A stretch of 57,461 nt of DNA, taken from Pseudomonadota bacterium. Its GTDB lineage: Bacteria; Myxococcota_A; UBA796; SXON01. The position numbers and the translations under genes are program-made. The stretch is taken from contig SXON01000043.1 in the NCBI GenBank assembly GCA_005778355.1, positions 1 to 57,461 on the forward strand. The letters run 5' to 3'. Below the pieces are notes generated by a model. The model worked only from the letters and a program-made list of their open reading frames with translations, had not been told where the DNA came from and ran no database searches. Of this stretch, positions 1 to 10,237 are shown piece after piece. The first letter of the stretch is position 1. Each line of letters starts with the position of its first letter.

Positions 1-238
1 CGCCGACGTAGGAGGAGATCATCTTCTTGATCTGCCGAGTTTGCAGGAGCGGCCCGAGCCCCCAGTCGTCGACGCCGCAGTTGTTGCTGATCACCGTGAG
101 CCCCGTGACGCCCCGGTCGCGCAACGCCAGGATCAGGTTCTCCGGGATCCCGCACAGGCCGAAGCCGCCGGCCATGATGGTGGCGCCGTCGGGGATGTCG
201 GCAACGGCGGCCGCCGCGTTCGCGTACACCTTGTTCAT
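1..238 (-). CDS. 3-oxoacid CoA-transferase subunit A (partial)
   Basis: Reading leftwards from the ATG at 238, the frame is open to the window edge (about 79 residues). It gives an N-terminus [20 protein letters not shown] followed by [16 protein letters not shown] and [17 protein letters not shown]. This is the conserved beginning of the alpha subunit of succinyl-CoA:3-oxoacid / acetoacetate CoA-transferases (ScoA/AtoD family), with the GGFGxCGxPE loop and the SNNxG motif. The family moves CoA between succinate and 3-oxoacids in ketone-body or branched-chain catabolism. The catalytic Glu lies in the B subunit, which is expected just outside the window. The C-terminus is missing because of the window edge, not because of a stop. 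The gene lies 26 nt downstream of guaB on the same strand. Confidence 0.85.
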   Translation of the reverse strand, partial: MNKVYANAAAAVADIPDGATIMAGGFGLCGIPENLILALRDRGVTGLTVISNNCGVDDWGLGPLLQTRQIKKMISSYVG

Positions 239-264
239 GCGATCTCCGGGGCCCAGCGACCTAA

Positions 265-1809
<1,545 letters not shown>

Positions 1810-1835
1810 TATCAATTGTTCCGCCCTGCGCTAAG

Positions 1836-2825
1836 ATGAGCATGGACGTAATGGCACACTTCATCTCGGAGCTTCGACGAAAGCTCGCGGAGTCAGATCC
1901 GCGTGGCGTGGCCATCGAGGCCTTCGTCGACGATGATTCACCGCGTTCAGGGCGTCTTTTTTCGCTCCCTGACGACCGTGCCCGCCTCATTTTCGACGAG
2001 GGTGAGCCCGCCGAGCCACAGCGGCAGCTCCGCGTCTCCGTCCGCGTGGACGAGCGGCCGCGCGCCTTCCGCTCCACGGCCTGGACGCTGCGCGACCACG
2101 GCCTCGACATCGACCTTCCAGGGCGCCTGAGGCTCGCGCAGCGGCGCGGCAGCGCTCGGGTCGACGCGCCCACCCGGGCCGACGTGCTCTTGAGCTGCGC
2201 CGAGCGCGTGGTGCGCCGTGCCATTGTCGATCTCGCCGGTACGGGACTGGGCGTCGCCCTCGAAGCTGGGGACGGCTGCTTCAAGGCGGGCACGCCCATC
2301 GAGCGCCTGCGCTTCACGCTGCCCCTGGGCACCCCGATCATCACGGCGGGGCTGGTGAAGCACGTGCGAATGCGCGATGACCTCGACCCCCCGCGCCTGG
2401 TCGCGGGCATCGAGCTCATCGACCTCGACCCTGCAGACGCGCGCCGCCTGGATGCGTGGGTTCGGGGCCAGTCCGGTCCTCGCGCCAAGGAGCGGCGCGC
2501 GTTGGCTAGCCGCGGCGTCGAGCGCGCGATGGTCCGAACGATTGGTCGCGAGCATCTCGTGCTGCGCCTCGCCCCCGGCACGCTGGAGATCGCGCTCGAC
2601 GAGGGCGACGCCGACCTCGCAGAGGGGCGCCGCCTCGACGCGGTCGAGCTGTGGGTCAACGGAGATTGTGTCGCGACCGGGCCCATGGACGTAGTGCGGG
2701 TACAGAGCCACCGTGGCCGTCTCGTCCGGGCCGTCTTGAGCTGGTCGATCCTGCCCCTCGCCGACCGCCGCCGGATCCAGCGCCTGTTCGACGAGACGCC
2801 GACACGCGCGCTGGCGGGGAAGTAG
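1836..2825 (+). CDS. PilZ-domain protein (YcgR-like)
   Basis: A 329-residue protein with a central PilZ domain, a cyclic-di-GMP receptor fold. The RxxxR-type arm is at about residues 103-110 (AQRRGSARV). The usual DxSxxG turn is degenerate here, DLAGTGLG at about residues 134-141, with Ala where Ser is normal, so ligand binding may be weakened. An N-terminal YcgR-N-like segment precedes it, and a second beta-rich region of about 100 residues follows. Starts at Met 3 or Met 6 (1842, 1851) are also possible, as no clear Shine-Dalgarno is seen. It stands in tandem with a second PilZ gene 43 nt downstream, and an HDOD-GGDEF gene lies beyond that on the opposite strand, so a c-di-GMP role in motility or surface behaviour is reasonable. 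Confidence 0.75.
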   Translation: MSMDVMAHFISELRRKLAESDPRGVAIEAFVDDDSPRSGRLFSLPDDRARLIFDEGEPAEPQRQLRVSVRVDERPRAFRSTAWTLRDHGLDIDLPGRLRLAQRRGSARVDAPTRADVLLSCAERVVRRAIVDLAGTGLGVALEAGDGCFKAGTPIERLRFTLPLGTPIITAGLVKHVRMRDDLDPPRLVAGIELIDLDPADARRLDAWVRGQSGPRAKERRALASRGVERAMVRTIGREHLVLRLAPGTLEIALDEGDADLAEGRRLDAVELWVNGDCVATGPMDVVRVQSHRGRLVRAVLSWSILPLADRRRIQRLFDETPTRALAGK

Positions 2826-2868
2826 CGCCGAGCGCTCAACTCTTCCGTATTTCAGCCGATCTCTGGGC

Positions 2869-3852
2869 ATGTCTGGGAATCAGCCCCCCTTGGAACGAGA
2901 CCGACTCCTGCGCGTGGCCGCCGACCTCGGCGTGCCGATCCAGATCTACCTGGAAGATGCCCGGGAGTCATTTGTTACCACCCTGCGCGACGTCGACGAC
3001 GACAGTCTCGACCTCGAACCGGTGCGCCCGATCCACGGCAACCTCGTGCTTGAGCGGCTTCTCGGCGTTGTTCGCGTCGAGTTCACCGTCGCCGGTCTGC
3101 CGGTGTCGGGACAAGCGCGCGTCGTGAGCGCATCGAGCAAGGAAGGTGTTCGCCTCTCCTTGCCGCCCAAGCTACTTCGCGTCCAACGTCGTCGTTTCTT
3201 TCGCGTCCGCGCGCCCGAGGGCATGGAAGTCCTGGTGCATCAGGGCGACGGCGTGCGCGCGCGTGCGCTGGTCGACGTGTCAGGCAACGGCGCCGCCTTT
3301 CGCGCTCACGCGAGCGACGTCGACCTGGTGCCGGGCGCCCCGCTGGAAATGGTCCAGTTCGCCCTCGGCCCAGGACGCACCTTCATCGCCGCCGCCACCG
3401 TGCGCCAGCGCACCAGCCGCACCAGCACCTGGTCGGCCGAGCGACTCGTGGGTGTCGAGTTCGAGGGTGTCTCGCCCCGCGATCAGGACCGGCTCATCAG
3501 CTGGGTCACGGAGCGGGAGCGCGCCGGTCTCAAGGAACGGGCGCGCGAGCCCGCTCGCCCGATCGAAGGCGCCGTGCTCCTGATCGACGGGCCTGGCAAT
3601 CACACTCGCATGCGGGCCGTTGTCGAGCTCGGCGCGCGAACCACCCGCGTGCCCATGTACGGCGAGGACGACGACCTGGTTGTCGGCGCGCGCGTCGAAA
3701 GCGCGGAGTTGCGCATCGGCGGGAAGCCCATTTTCCGGGTCGCGATGACCGTGGAGCGGATCGAAGAGCTCGACCACGGCACCTTCGCCACGCTCGGCTT
3801 CGAGGGCCTGGGCCCCGACGAGCGCCTGCGCCTCATGCGCAGCATCTCCTAG
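2869..3852 (+). CDS. PilZ-domain protein, tandem paralogue
   Basis: A 327-residue protein of the same architecture and length as its upstream neighbour, presumably a paralogue from tandem duplication. The PilZ signature is better preserved: a basic arm RVQRRRFFRVRAP at about residues 105-117, followed by DVSGNGAAF with the DxSxxG motif intact. Known PilZ proteins with these motifs bind c-di-GMP and control flagella, pili or secretion. The N-terminal part (DDDSLDLEPVRPIHGNL) resembles the YcgR-N fold, and about 100 residues of unassigned beta-rich sequence follow the PilZ domain. No transmembrane segment or signal peptide is visible, so it should be cytoplasmic. The gene ends just before a strong hairpin. 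Confidence 0.78.
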   Translation: MSGNQPPLERDRLLRVAADLGVPIQIYLEDARESFVTTLRDVDDDSLDLEPVRPIHGNLVLERLLGVVRVEFTVAGLPVSGQARVVSASSKEGVRLSLPPKLLRVQRRRFFRVRAPEGMEVLVHQGDGVRARALVDVSGNGAAFRAHASDVDLVPGAPLEMVQFALGPGRTFIAAATVRQRTSRTSTWSAERLVGVEFEGVSPRDQDRLISWVTERERAGLKERAREPARPIEGAVLLIDGPGNHTRMRAVVELGARTTRVPMYGEDDDLVVGARVESAELRIGGKPIFRVAMTVERIEELDHGTFATLGFEGLGPDERLRLMRSIS

Positions 3853-3870
3853 GCGAAAAGACGATTGGAG

Positions 3871-3903
3871 GGGGGAAGGAGGACGATGGCGTCCCCTTCC
3901 CCC
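3871..3903. terminator. Bidirectional hairpin terminator between convergent genes
   Basis: GGGGGAAGG (3871-3879) plus GGAC (3881-3884) can pair with GTCC (3891-3894) plus CCTTCCCCC (3895-3903). This gives a 13-bp stem with one bulged A and a 6-nt loop. It lies between the convergent PilZ and HDOD-GGDEF genes. There is no long T run, so termination may be only partly intrinsic. Confidence 0.55.
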
Positions 3904-3934
3904 AAGGCGTTTGGCTCGCACCCCTGCTCAGGTG

Positions 3935-5470
3935 TCAGCGAACCACGCCCCCGACGGTCACCCGGTTTCGGCCGGCGTGCTTGCTCTCGTAGAGCGCCTT
4001 GTCCGCCACGTCGCTGAGCACCTGAACGAGCCGCTCCACTTCCACCCGAGTGCCGCCGCCCACGAAGGTGGCAACGCCAAAGGAGGCGGTCACGCGCAGG
4101 AACCCCTGGGGCGTCGACACGCTACCCGCAGCGATCGCCTCGCGGAAACTCTCCGCCGCCGCGAAGGCGGCGTGGGCGTCGGTGTCCGGGAGGACGACCG
4201 CGAGTTCCTCGCCCCCGAGCCTCGCCTTGATGTCCGCGTCGTGACAGGCGCCAACGAGCGCGGTGGCGGTCATGCGGAGAACCGCGTCGCCCACGGCGTG
4301 GCCGTAGGTGTCGTTCACCGACTTGAACTTGTCGAGGTCGACCATCACCAGCGACACGGTGCGCCGCTCCAGCGCCGCGCGGAGGAGCAGGTCGCGGAAA
4401 AGGGCGTCGTAGCGACGACGGTTGCAGAGACCGGTGAGGGGGTCGAAGTAGGCGAGGCGCTCGAGCGCCGCGTTCGCCTCTTGCAGCCGCTGGGTCAGCT
4501 GTTCGCGCTCGGCGAGCGCACGCTCGAGCCGGGCGGTGAGGTCCTCGTAGCTGAGGTTCATCTGGGCCAGTGCCCGGTTGGCCTCCGCCATGATGTCGCC
4601 GAAGGAGGGTTGTCGCGACACGCGCATCCCGAGGGCCGCTGCCGCCCCCTCGATCTCGCTGGCAACCGGCTCCATCATCTTGTCGGTCGCCTCGGGCTCG
4701 ACGCCGAACTCGGCCTTCATCGCGGCATGCAGCGCATCCACGCCGGCCTGAGTGCGTGCCGCGAGGAGCCAGCAGGAGAGGTCGGCGACATGGGCGAGCC
4801 GCCCAAGAGCCGCCGCACCCCGGGCGCCCCCTGTTGGGGTGCACTCGTGGTGCTTCGCGAGGGCGTCGGTGATCGACGCGGGCAAGCCCCACTTCGCGCC
4901 GAGCACCTCGGCCAGCTCGTCGTGCGACAGGCCGAAGCGCTGTTTCTCCTCGTGCCGCCGCGCCTCGGGTGACATGGTGCGCCAGCGATCGTAGTGCTGG
5001 AACTCCTCGCGGTTGGCCCGGAGGAACGCCAGCATGCCAAAGTCCTGCAACAAGGAAACGGTAAACGCGTCGTCGGCCTGGGCGGCGCCCGTCTCCCGGG
5101 CGATCACCCGCGCCGAGATGCCACGGCGCATGGCGTCCTCCCAGAACTTCTCGAGATCGACCGCACGAAAGCCAGACGTTCGAAGCGAGTCGCGCACCGC
5201 GAAGCAGATCGCGAGGTTGCGAAGCGCGCGATTCCCCAGCACGGTAACCGCCCGCGGGGCGGACGTGATGGGCTGTTTGAGGCCGTAGAAAGCGGAGTTC
5301 ACCGTACGTAGCAACTCCGCCGTGAATGCGGGGTCGGAGCCGACGACGGCCCCGAGCTCCTCGGCGGTCACGTCGGGGTCGGAGGCCATGCGCACCACGC
5401 GGGCCACCGCCGCCGGGGGCGACGGCATGTCCGCGATACTGAAGCCTGCGGCTGCTGGGCTCTGCTGCAC
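3935..5470 (-). CDS. HDOD domain-GGDEF diguanylate cyclase
   Basis: The start is GTG at 5470, because AGGAGG lies six nucleotides upstream; the frame is open for a further 53 codons. The 511-residue product has an N-terminal HDOD domain at about residues 10-210 (PSPPAAVARVVRMASDPDVT, SDPAFTAELLRTVNSAFYGL, FGMLAFL). A coiled-coil helix (YEDLTARLERALAEREQLTQ) follows at about 300-340, and a C-terminal GGDEF domain begins at FDPLTGLCNRRRYD. The active-site motif is GGEEL, a functional variant, so it probably makes c-di-GMP from two GTP. No transmembrane segment is seen. HDOD-GGDEF fusions act in stress and motility signalling, which fits the two PilZ receptors next door, read convergently. Confidence 0.9.
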   Translation of the reverse strand: MQQSPAAAGFSIADMPSPPAAVARVVRMASDPDVTAEELGAVVGSDPAFTAELLRTVNSAFYGLKQPITSAPRAVTVLGNRALRNLAICFAVRDSLRTSGFRAVDLEKFWEDAMRRGISARVIARETGAAQADDAFTVSLLQDFGMLAFLRANREEFQHYDRWRTMSPEARRHEEKQRFGLSHDELAEVLGAKWGLPASITDALAKHHECTPTGGARGAAALGRLAHVADLSCWLLAARTQAGVDALHAAMKAEFGVEPEATDKMMEPVASEIEGAAAALGMRVSRQPSFGDIMAEANRALAQMNLSYEDLTARLERALAEREQLTQRLQEANAALERLAYFDPLTGLCNRRRYDALFRDLLLRAALERRTVSLVMVDLDKFKSVNDTYGHAVGDAVLRMTATALVGACHDADIKARLGGEELAVVLPDTDAHAAFAAAESFREAIAAGSVSTPQGFLRVTASFGVATFVGGGTRVEVERLVQVLSDVADKALYESKHAGRNRVTVGGVVR

Positions 5471-5590
5471 GGTGACCCTCCTGGTCCTGCTCACCCCCTC
5501 ATTTCGGCCCGTGATCAGCGGACCTTGAGGGCGACCATCAGAAGATCCGTGGCCTATTGTCGCACTCCTCCCACGGATCGCCCCGGTCCA

Positions 5591-5619
5591 TTGACACCCG
5601 GCCTTGTCTGCCGTAGAAC
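5591..5619 (+). promoter_or_regulatory. Sigma-70-type promoter for the TatT lipoprotein
   Basis: A perfect TTGACA (5591-5596) is followed after exactly 17 nt by TAGAAC (5614-5619). The start codon is at 5647, with GGAG at 5637-5640 as the ribosome-binding site. This is the best canonical -35/-10 pair I found in the window. Confidence 0.65.
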
Positions 5620-5646
5620 GCGCAGCCAACCTCCCCGGAGAACCTG

Positions 5647-6510
5647 ATGCACCGCCTCGCCCTGCTCGCCCTGCTCGTCGGCTGCGCCAAGCAAGCTGGA
5701 ACCTACGAAGTTGCCGCCGTCGCGCCCACCGCAGCGCCCGACGCTGGCGCGACGCTCAAGACCGAGGCCGAGTCGGCCTGGGCCAACCGGGGCGACAAGG
5801 CGCAGCTCCAGCTCGCCGTCCAAAAGTACGAGGCGCTCTACGCGCTCAACCCGGCCGACCGCGACGTGGCGATGCATCTCGTGCGCGGCTGGTACTTCCT
5901 CGGCGACGGCCACGAGACCGAGAAGGACGCGAAGCTCGCGGCCTGGGAAACCAGCATCGAGTGGGGCAAGAAGTGCCTCGCGATCAACGCTGACTTCACT
6001 GCACTCCTGGCCAAGGGCGACGAGACGGAAGCCACTGCCGCCCGCGCGTTCACGCCGAGCGACGTGCCGTGCATCTACTGGACGAGCACCGCCCTCGGCA
6101 AGTGGGCCAAGGCCAGCGGCATCGGCACCACGCTGAAGCACCTCCCCACGGTCAAGGCCTACATGACCCGCGTGGCGGAGCTCGAGCCCACCTTCTACTA
6201 CTCGGGTCCCGACCGCTACTGGGGCGCCTACTACGCGGCGATCCCCAGCTTCGCGGGCCAGGACCTCACCAAGTCGAAGGAGTACTTCGACAAGGCCATC
6301 GCCACCTACCCGAACTTCCTCGGCCACCACGTGCTCCTCGCCGAGCAGTGGGCGGTGAAGAAGCAGGACAAAGCCACCTTCGAGAAGGAGCTCAACTGGG
6401 TGCTCGCGCAGCCCGTCGATGCGATCCCCGAGGTGAAGCCCGAGATGGAGGCGGAACAGCGCAAGGCGAAGGAACTGCTGACCCAGTCCGGCGACCTCTT
6501 CGCGAACTGA
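5647..6510 (+). CDS. TRAP-transporter TatT-like lipoprotein
   Basis: A 287-residue lipoprotein with signal MHRLALLALLVGC (lipobox Cys at 13). The mature part has TPR-like helices typical of the TatT family, periplasmic trimeric proteins that accompany some TRAP transporters: ALYALNPADRDVAMHLVRGW at about 60-80, a Trp/Tyr-rich segment FYYSGPDRYWGAYYAAIPSF, and SKEYFDKAIATYPNFLGHHV near the end. No TRAP permease or DctP-like protein is visible in the window, so its transporter partner is unknown. It has its own sigma-70-like promoter and overlaps the next gene by one base (TGATG), so the two are translationally coupled. Confidence 0.78.
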   Translation: MHRLALLALLVGCAKQAGTYEVAAVAPTAAPDAGATLKTEAESAWANRGDKAQLQLAVQKYEALYALNPADRDVAMHLVRGWYFLGDGHETEKDAKLAAWETSIEWGKKCLAINADFTALLAKGDETEATAARAFTPSDVPCIYWTSTALGKWAKASGIGTTLKHLPTVKAYMTRVAELEPTFYYSGPDRYWGAYYAAIPSFAGQDLTKSKEYFDKAIATYPNFLGHHVLLAEQWAVKKQDKATFEKELNWVLAQPVDAIPEVKPEMEAEQRKAKELLTQSGDLFAN

Positions 6511-7289
6511 TGAGCACCTTCCTCGATAGTGCCGACGGAACAAAGATCCACGTCGTCACGACGGGTGACGGCCCGACCGACGTGCTGGTGACGCACGGCC
6601 TTGCCGAGCACGCCGCGCGCTACGACCACGTCGCCCGCGCCTGGGCCGCCCGCGGCGGCCGGGTGACGGTGATGGAGCTGCGAGGCCACGGCCGTTCTGG
6701 TGGTCGCCGCAGCCACGTCGACAACTGGGGCCAGTACGTCGCCGACGTCAAAGCGGTGGCGGGCTCCATGCGCCCGGGCTGGCGCCTCTTCGCACACAGC
6801 ATGGGCGGCCTCGTGGCCCTCGACGCCGTGCGCGACGGGCTCCGCCCTGCGAAGCTGGCGTTGTCCAACCCCCTCCTCGGGGTGCGGATGAAGGTGCCGG
6901 CGTGGAAGACCACGGCCGGGCGCGTGCTGTCGCGACTGATCCCCGCGATGGCGCTGGAGAACGAGCTCGACCCCGCCGGCCTCTCCCGCGACCCTGCGGT
7001 GGGACAAGCCTACGCCTCCGACCCCGACGTCTACAAGAAGGTCACCGCGCGCTGGTACACCGAGATGACCGCCGCCCAGGCCCGTGTGCTCGCCGAGTCG
7101 AGCTGGCCGGTGCCGCTCGGCGTCTTCCTTGGCGAGTCCGACCCCATCACCGACCCGCCGACGGCGCGGGACTTCGCCTCGCGTGCGCACGCACACGTGC
7201 ACGCATGGGGCGACATGAGGCACGAGATCGTCAACGAGATCGGGAAGGAAGAGGTGATCTCGGTGGTTGGGGACTGGCTCCTTTCCTAG
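6510..7289 (+). CDS. Alpha/beta hydrolase, monoacylglycerol-lipase-like
   Basis: A 259-residue serine hydrolase. The nucleophile elbow is AHSMGG at about residues 94-99, a GxSxG variant with Ala first. The oxyanion region is THGLAEHAARYDHVARAW. The likely acid is the Asp in GESDPITD and the catalytic His is in DMRHEIVNE near the C-terminus. The order matches monoacylglycerol lipases and lysophospholipases (Hydrolase_4 family). There is no signal peptide, so it is cytoplasmic. It is coupled to the TatT-like gene by a one-base overlap. The substrate cannot be read from the sequence. Confidence 0.85.
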   Translation: MSTFLDSADGTKIHVVTTGDGPTDVLVTHGLAEHAARYDHVARAWAARGGRVTVMELRGHGRSGGRRSHVDNWGQYVADVKAVAGSMRPGWRLFAHSMGGLVALDAVRDGLRPAKLALSNPLLGVRMKVPAWKTTAGRVLSRLIPAMALENELDPAGLSRDPAVGQAYASDPDVYKKVTARWYTEMTAAQARVLAESSWPVPLGVFLGESDPITDPPTARDFASRAHAHVHAWGDMRHEIVNEIGKEEVISVVGDWLLS

Positions 7290-7325
7290 GCTGTAGGCAT
7301 TAGACCGTAGGCTGTAGGGGCTGCA

Positions 7326-7357
7326 GCGCAGCGGCGGGGGTTCTTGCCCCCGTGCGC
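7326..7357. terminator. Hairpin between convergent genes
   Basis: CGGGGG (7335-7340) and CCCCCG (7347-7352) form a perfect stem around TTCTTG. The outer arms GCGCA (7326-7330) and TGCGC (7353-7357) extend it across a 4-nt bulge. It lies in the 143-nt gap between the convergent hydrolase and MopE-like genes. The same gap has a direct repeat of TAGGCTGTAGG just upstream, and otherwise nothing recognisable. Confidence 0.5.
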
Positions 7358-7432
7358 TTTGGGGGGGCGGCGCGCCGCCGGCATCGCCACCTCCACTCAG
7401 GGCCTACCGCCTCGTCCCTACCGCCTCCCGCC

Positions 7433-10225
7433 TCACTCCACGTACCCCCCGGCGTAGGCACTCGGTGACGACGCGCCGCTGGTCGCATCGCTGTCGATGC
7501 GCACACGGCCGTCGCCACCGTCGCCACCGTAGGCCGAGCCGTACGGCGAGCCGGAGTGCCATGCCGAAGCGCCGCCTGATCCACCGGTCGCGAGCACCGA
7601 GCCGCTGATGGTCACGTCGGGCGCGGCCAGGAGGAGAGTCCCACCCGAGCCGGCCCCGCCGCCGCCCACCTCGCCGTCGCCGCTGGCGTCGCCGGTCTCA
7701 CCGTCCTCGCCGCGGGCCACGATGCTGCCGGTCACCACGATCTCGGTGCCGGCGAAGAGCGCGACGAGACCCCCGCCGTCGCCGCCGTCGCCGGTCTTGT
7801 TGTCATTGTCCTGCCCGTCGCTCTCGGTGTCGGGCGAGCCGGCGCCGCCGCCCGAACCGAGGAACCACGAGCTCAGCGTCGCGATGCCATAAGCACCGCC
7901 GGCGTTGCCCAGCGCGGTGCCGTTGTAGTGGGTGCCGTCACTCCCGGCGCTGCCGAAGCCGCCGCCGCCGCCCGACTCGCCGCCGTCGGCGGTGATGGTG
8001 TAGGTTCCGCCGCCGCCGTCGTTCGCCGACGACGAGTAGGTGCCGACGGCCTCGTAGGACTCCCCAGCCGCCGGGTAGGTCGAGCAGCAACCGTACACCC
8101 CGTCGCCGCCCCGGAAGCCGAGCGCGTCGACCGAGATGCGGCCGTCCACGGTAATGCTCCCCGTCGCGCGCGCCACGACCACGCCGCCGCCAAGGCCTGC
8201 CCAGTCGTCGGCGCTGATCGTGCCGCCGCTCCGAACGTCGAGGTCGGTGAAATGCGGCACCCGCTGCACCAGCACGACGCTCGAGGCGGTGTAGGCGTTG
8301 TCGAGCGCGGGCTCCACCGAGAGCGTGTTCCCCGACACCCCGGCGACGAAGACCAGCTCGTAGGTGCCCGCGTCGCTGCCCTGTTGCGACAGCACGAGGA
8401 TCTCGTCGCCCTCGGCGAAGTAGGACCCATCGTCCACGGCGATGCTCGTGGCGCCGGCGCTGGCGGCGCCGTCGAGCAGCGTCCAGTCCGACCAGGTCTC
8501 GGCGCTCGACACCACGGCGGCGCCATCGCCCCCGAGGCCCGCGGTGGGCCCCCGGTCGTAGCTCGCGTCGTCGGCGTCGCCGTCCCAGTCGTCGCGCAGG
8601 CCGTCGCCGTCGCGGTCGTCGTCCTCGCAGTCGTAGAGCCCGTCGCCGTCGAGGTCGCTGGCGCTGGTATCGTCGCAATCGTCGGCGTTGTCGACGTAGC
8701 CGCTCGGTTCGTCGCAAGCCTCGGTGGTCACCGCAGGGTCGCCGAGGCCGTCGCCATCGCCGTCGCGGTACCAGGTGTCGGCGTCGGCGGCCTCGTCCTC
8801 GTCGACGCTCCCGTCGCAGTCGTCATCGACGGTGTTGCACAGCTCGGGATCGGCGGGTGACACCTCGGCGCTATTGTCGTCGCAATCGTCGTTGTTGCCG
8901 ACGTAGCCGCTCGGCGCCTCGCAGCTCGCCATGGCCACGTCGTTGCCGTAGCCGTCACCGTCGAGGTCGACGTACCACTCGCTCACGTCGAGGGCGCTGT
9001 CCTCGTCCACCGTGCCGTCACAGTTGTCGTCCTCGCCATTGCACAGCTCCGCCTCGTCGGGATTGACGTCCTCGTCGCCGTCGTCGCAGTCCGTCGCGTC
9101 GGCGAGGTAGCCCGCAGGCGCGTCGCAAGCGGTGACGGCGATGCGACTGCCGCCGAAGCCGTCGCCGTCGTAGTCGTAGTACCAGGTGGAGGCGTCGGCG
9201 GCGTCGGCCTCGTCCACCTCGCTGTCGCAGTCGTCGTCGATGTCGTTGCAGGTCTCGGTCGCCCCTGGGGAGACGGCCGCGTTGCTGTCGTCACAGTCGG
9301 TGTTGTCGGCGAGGTAGCCGGCGGGCGCGGAGCAGGCCAAGGTCGCGACACCGACGTCGCCATAGCCGTCGCCATCGGCGTCGGCATACCAGGTGCTCGC
9401 ATCGGCCGCGCTGTCCTCGTCGATGTCGCCGTCGCAGTCGTCGTCGACGCCGTTGCAGTACTCCGTGGCCGAGGGCGACACGGCCTCGTCGCGGTCGTCG
9501 CAGTCGTCGCCGGTCGCCGAGTAGCCGGTGGGCAGGGCGCAGGCGCCATCCGTGACCGAGGAGTCGCCGTGCCCGTCGCCGTCCACGTCCGCGTAGAAGG
9601 TGGTCAAGACGCCCTCGTCCACCTCGCCATCGCAGTCGTTGTCGAGCTCGTCGCAGGTCTCCGGGTGGCCGGGAAACACCACCGCGCTCGAGTCGTCGCA
9701 GTCGGTGTTGTCCAGGACGTAGTCCTCGGGCGCGCTGCACCCGTCGTGTGGCACTGCCGGGTCGCCATAGCCATCGCGATCGGCGTCGGCGTACCAGGTG
9801 CCACCGGTGCCCTCGTCGATGGCGCCGTCGCAGTCCTGGTCGACCCCATCACAGGCCTCCACCGCGGTCGGGTTGACCTCCGCGTCGGCGTCGTCGCAGT
9901 CACCGGTCACCGTCACCTCGTGGGTACCTGGCTCGCAGGCCTCGCGGGACGAGTCGCCGCCATAGCCGTCGGCGTCGGCATCCACGTACCAGGTGGAGAG
10001 GAGCCCGTCGTCGGCCTCGCCGTCGCAGTCCTGGTCGATGCCGTCGCAGGTCTCGGCGGCGCCAGGGAAGACGCCGCCGTTGGTGTCGTCGCAGTCGCCC
10101 TCGGCCTCGGCAAAGCCGTCGCCGTCGAGGTCGATGTCGTCGGAATTGCCATCCTTGGTGCCGGTGTCGCCGGGCGTGGGGTCCTCGTTGCAGGCGACGA
10201 GGAGCGCGAGGAGGAGGAGCCGCAT
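7433..10225 (-). CDS. MopE-repeat lipoprotein with Gly-rich C-terminal domain
   Basis: A 930-residue secreted lipoprotein with signal MRLLLLALLVAC (Cys at 12). After an acidic linker come seven complete MopE-type units (about residues 35-480) of the form DCDDxxxxVxPxxxExCxxxDxDCDGxxDE, linked by WYxDxDxDGYG segments. These are the putative metal-binding motif named after the copper protein MopE, and the Asp-rich loops also resemble calcium-binding loops. An eighth, degenerate unit carries DGDGLYDCEDDDRDGDGL. The last 400 residues are a Gly/Ser-rich, probably beta-helical domain (DGGGGTYTI, GGGGGFGSAGSDG, SGGGAGSPD). Outer-membrane or extracellular location is expected. Metal binding is inferred only from the motif. 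TAAGAT lies six nucleotides before the ATG. Confidence 0.85.
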   Translation of the reverse strand: MRLLLLALLVACNEDPTPGDTGTKDGNSDDIDLDGDGFAEAEGDCDDTNGGVFPGAAETCDGIDQDCDGEADDGLLSTWYVDADADGYGGDSSREACEPGTHEVTVTGDCDDADAEVNPTAVEACDGVDQDCDGAIDEGTGGTWYADADRDGYGDPAVPHDGCSAPEDYVLDNTDCDDSSAVVFPGHPETCDELDNDCDGEVDEGVLTTFYADVDGDGHGDSSVTDGACALPTGYSATGDDCDDRDEAVSPSATEYCNGVDDDCDGDIDEDSAADASTWYADADGDGYGDVGVATLACSAPAGYLADNTDCDDSNAAVSPGATETCNDIDDDCDSEVDEADAADASTWYYDYDGDGFGGSRIAVTACDAPAGYLADATDCDDGDEDVNPDEAELCNGEDDNCDGTVDEDSALDVSEWYVDLDGDGYGNDVAMASCEAPSGYVGNNDDCDDNSAEVSPADPELCNTVDDDCDGSVDEDEAADADTWYRDGDGDGLGDPAVTTEACDEPSGYVDNADDCDDTSASDLDGDGLYDCEDDDRDGDGLRDDWDGDADDASYDRGPTAGLGGDGAAVVSSAETWSDWTLLDGAASAGATSIAVDDGSYFAEGDEILVLSQQGSDAGTYELVFVAGVSGNTLSVEPALDNAYTASSVVLVQRVPHFTDLDVRSGGTISADDWAGLGGGVVVARATGSITVDGRISVDALGFRGGDGVYGCCSTYPAAGESYEAVGTYSSSANDGGGGTYTITADGGESGGGGGFGSAGSDGTHYNGTALGNAGGAYGIATLSSWFLGSGGGAGSPDTESDGQDNDNKTGDGGDGGGLVALFAGTEIVVTGSIVARGEDGETGDASGDGEVGGGGAGSGGTLLLAAPDVTISGSVLATGGSGGASAWHSGSPYGSAYGGDGGDGRVRIDSDATSGASSPSAYAGGYVE

Positions 10226-10231
10226 GCGCCT

Positions 10232-10237
10232 ATCTTA
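10232..10237 (-). promoter_or_regulatory. Putative leaderless -10 box (TAAGAT)
   Basis: On the minus strand TAAGAT lies exactly 6 nt before the ATG at 10225. It overlaps the stop codon of the upstream lipoprotein gene, so it may serve internal initiation. No -35 box is evident. Confidence 0.35.
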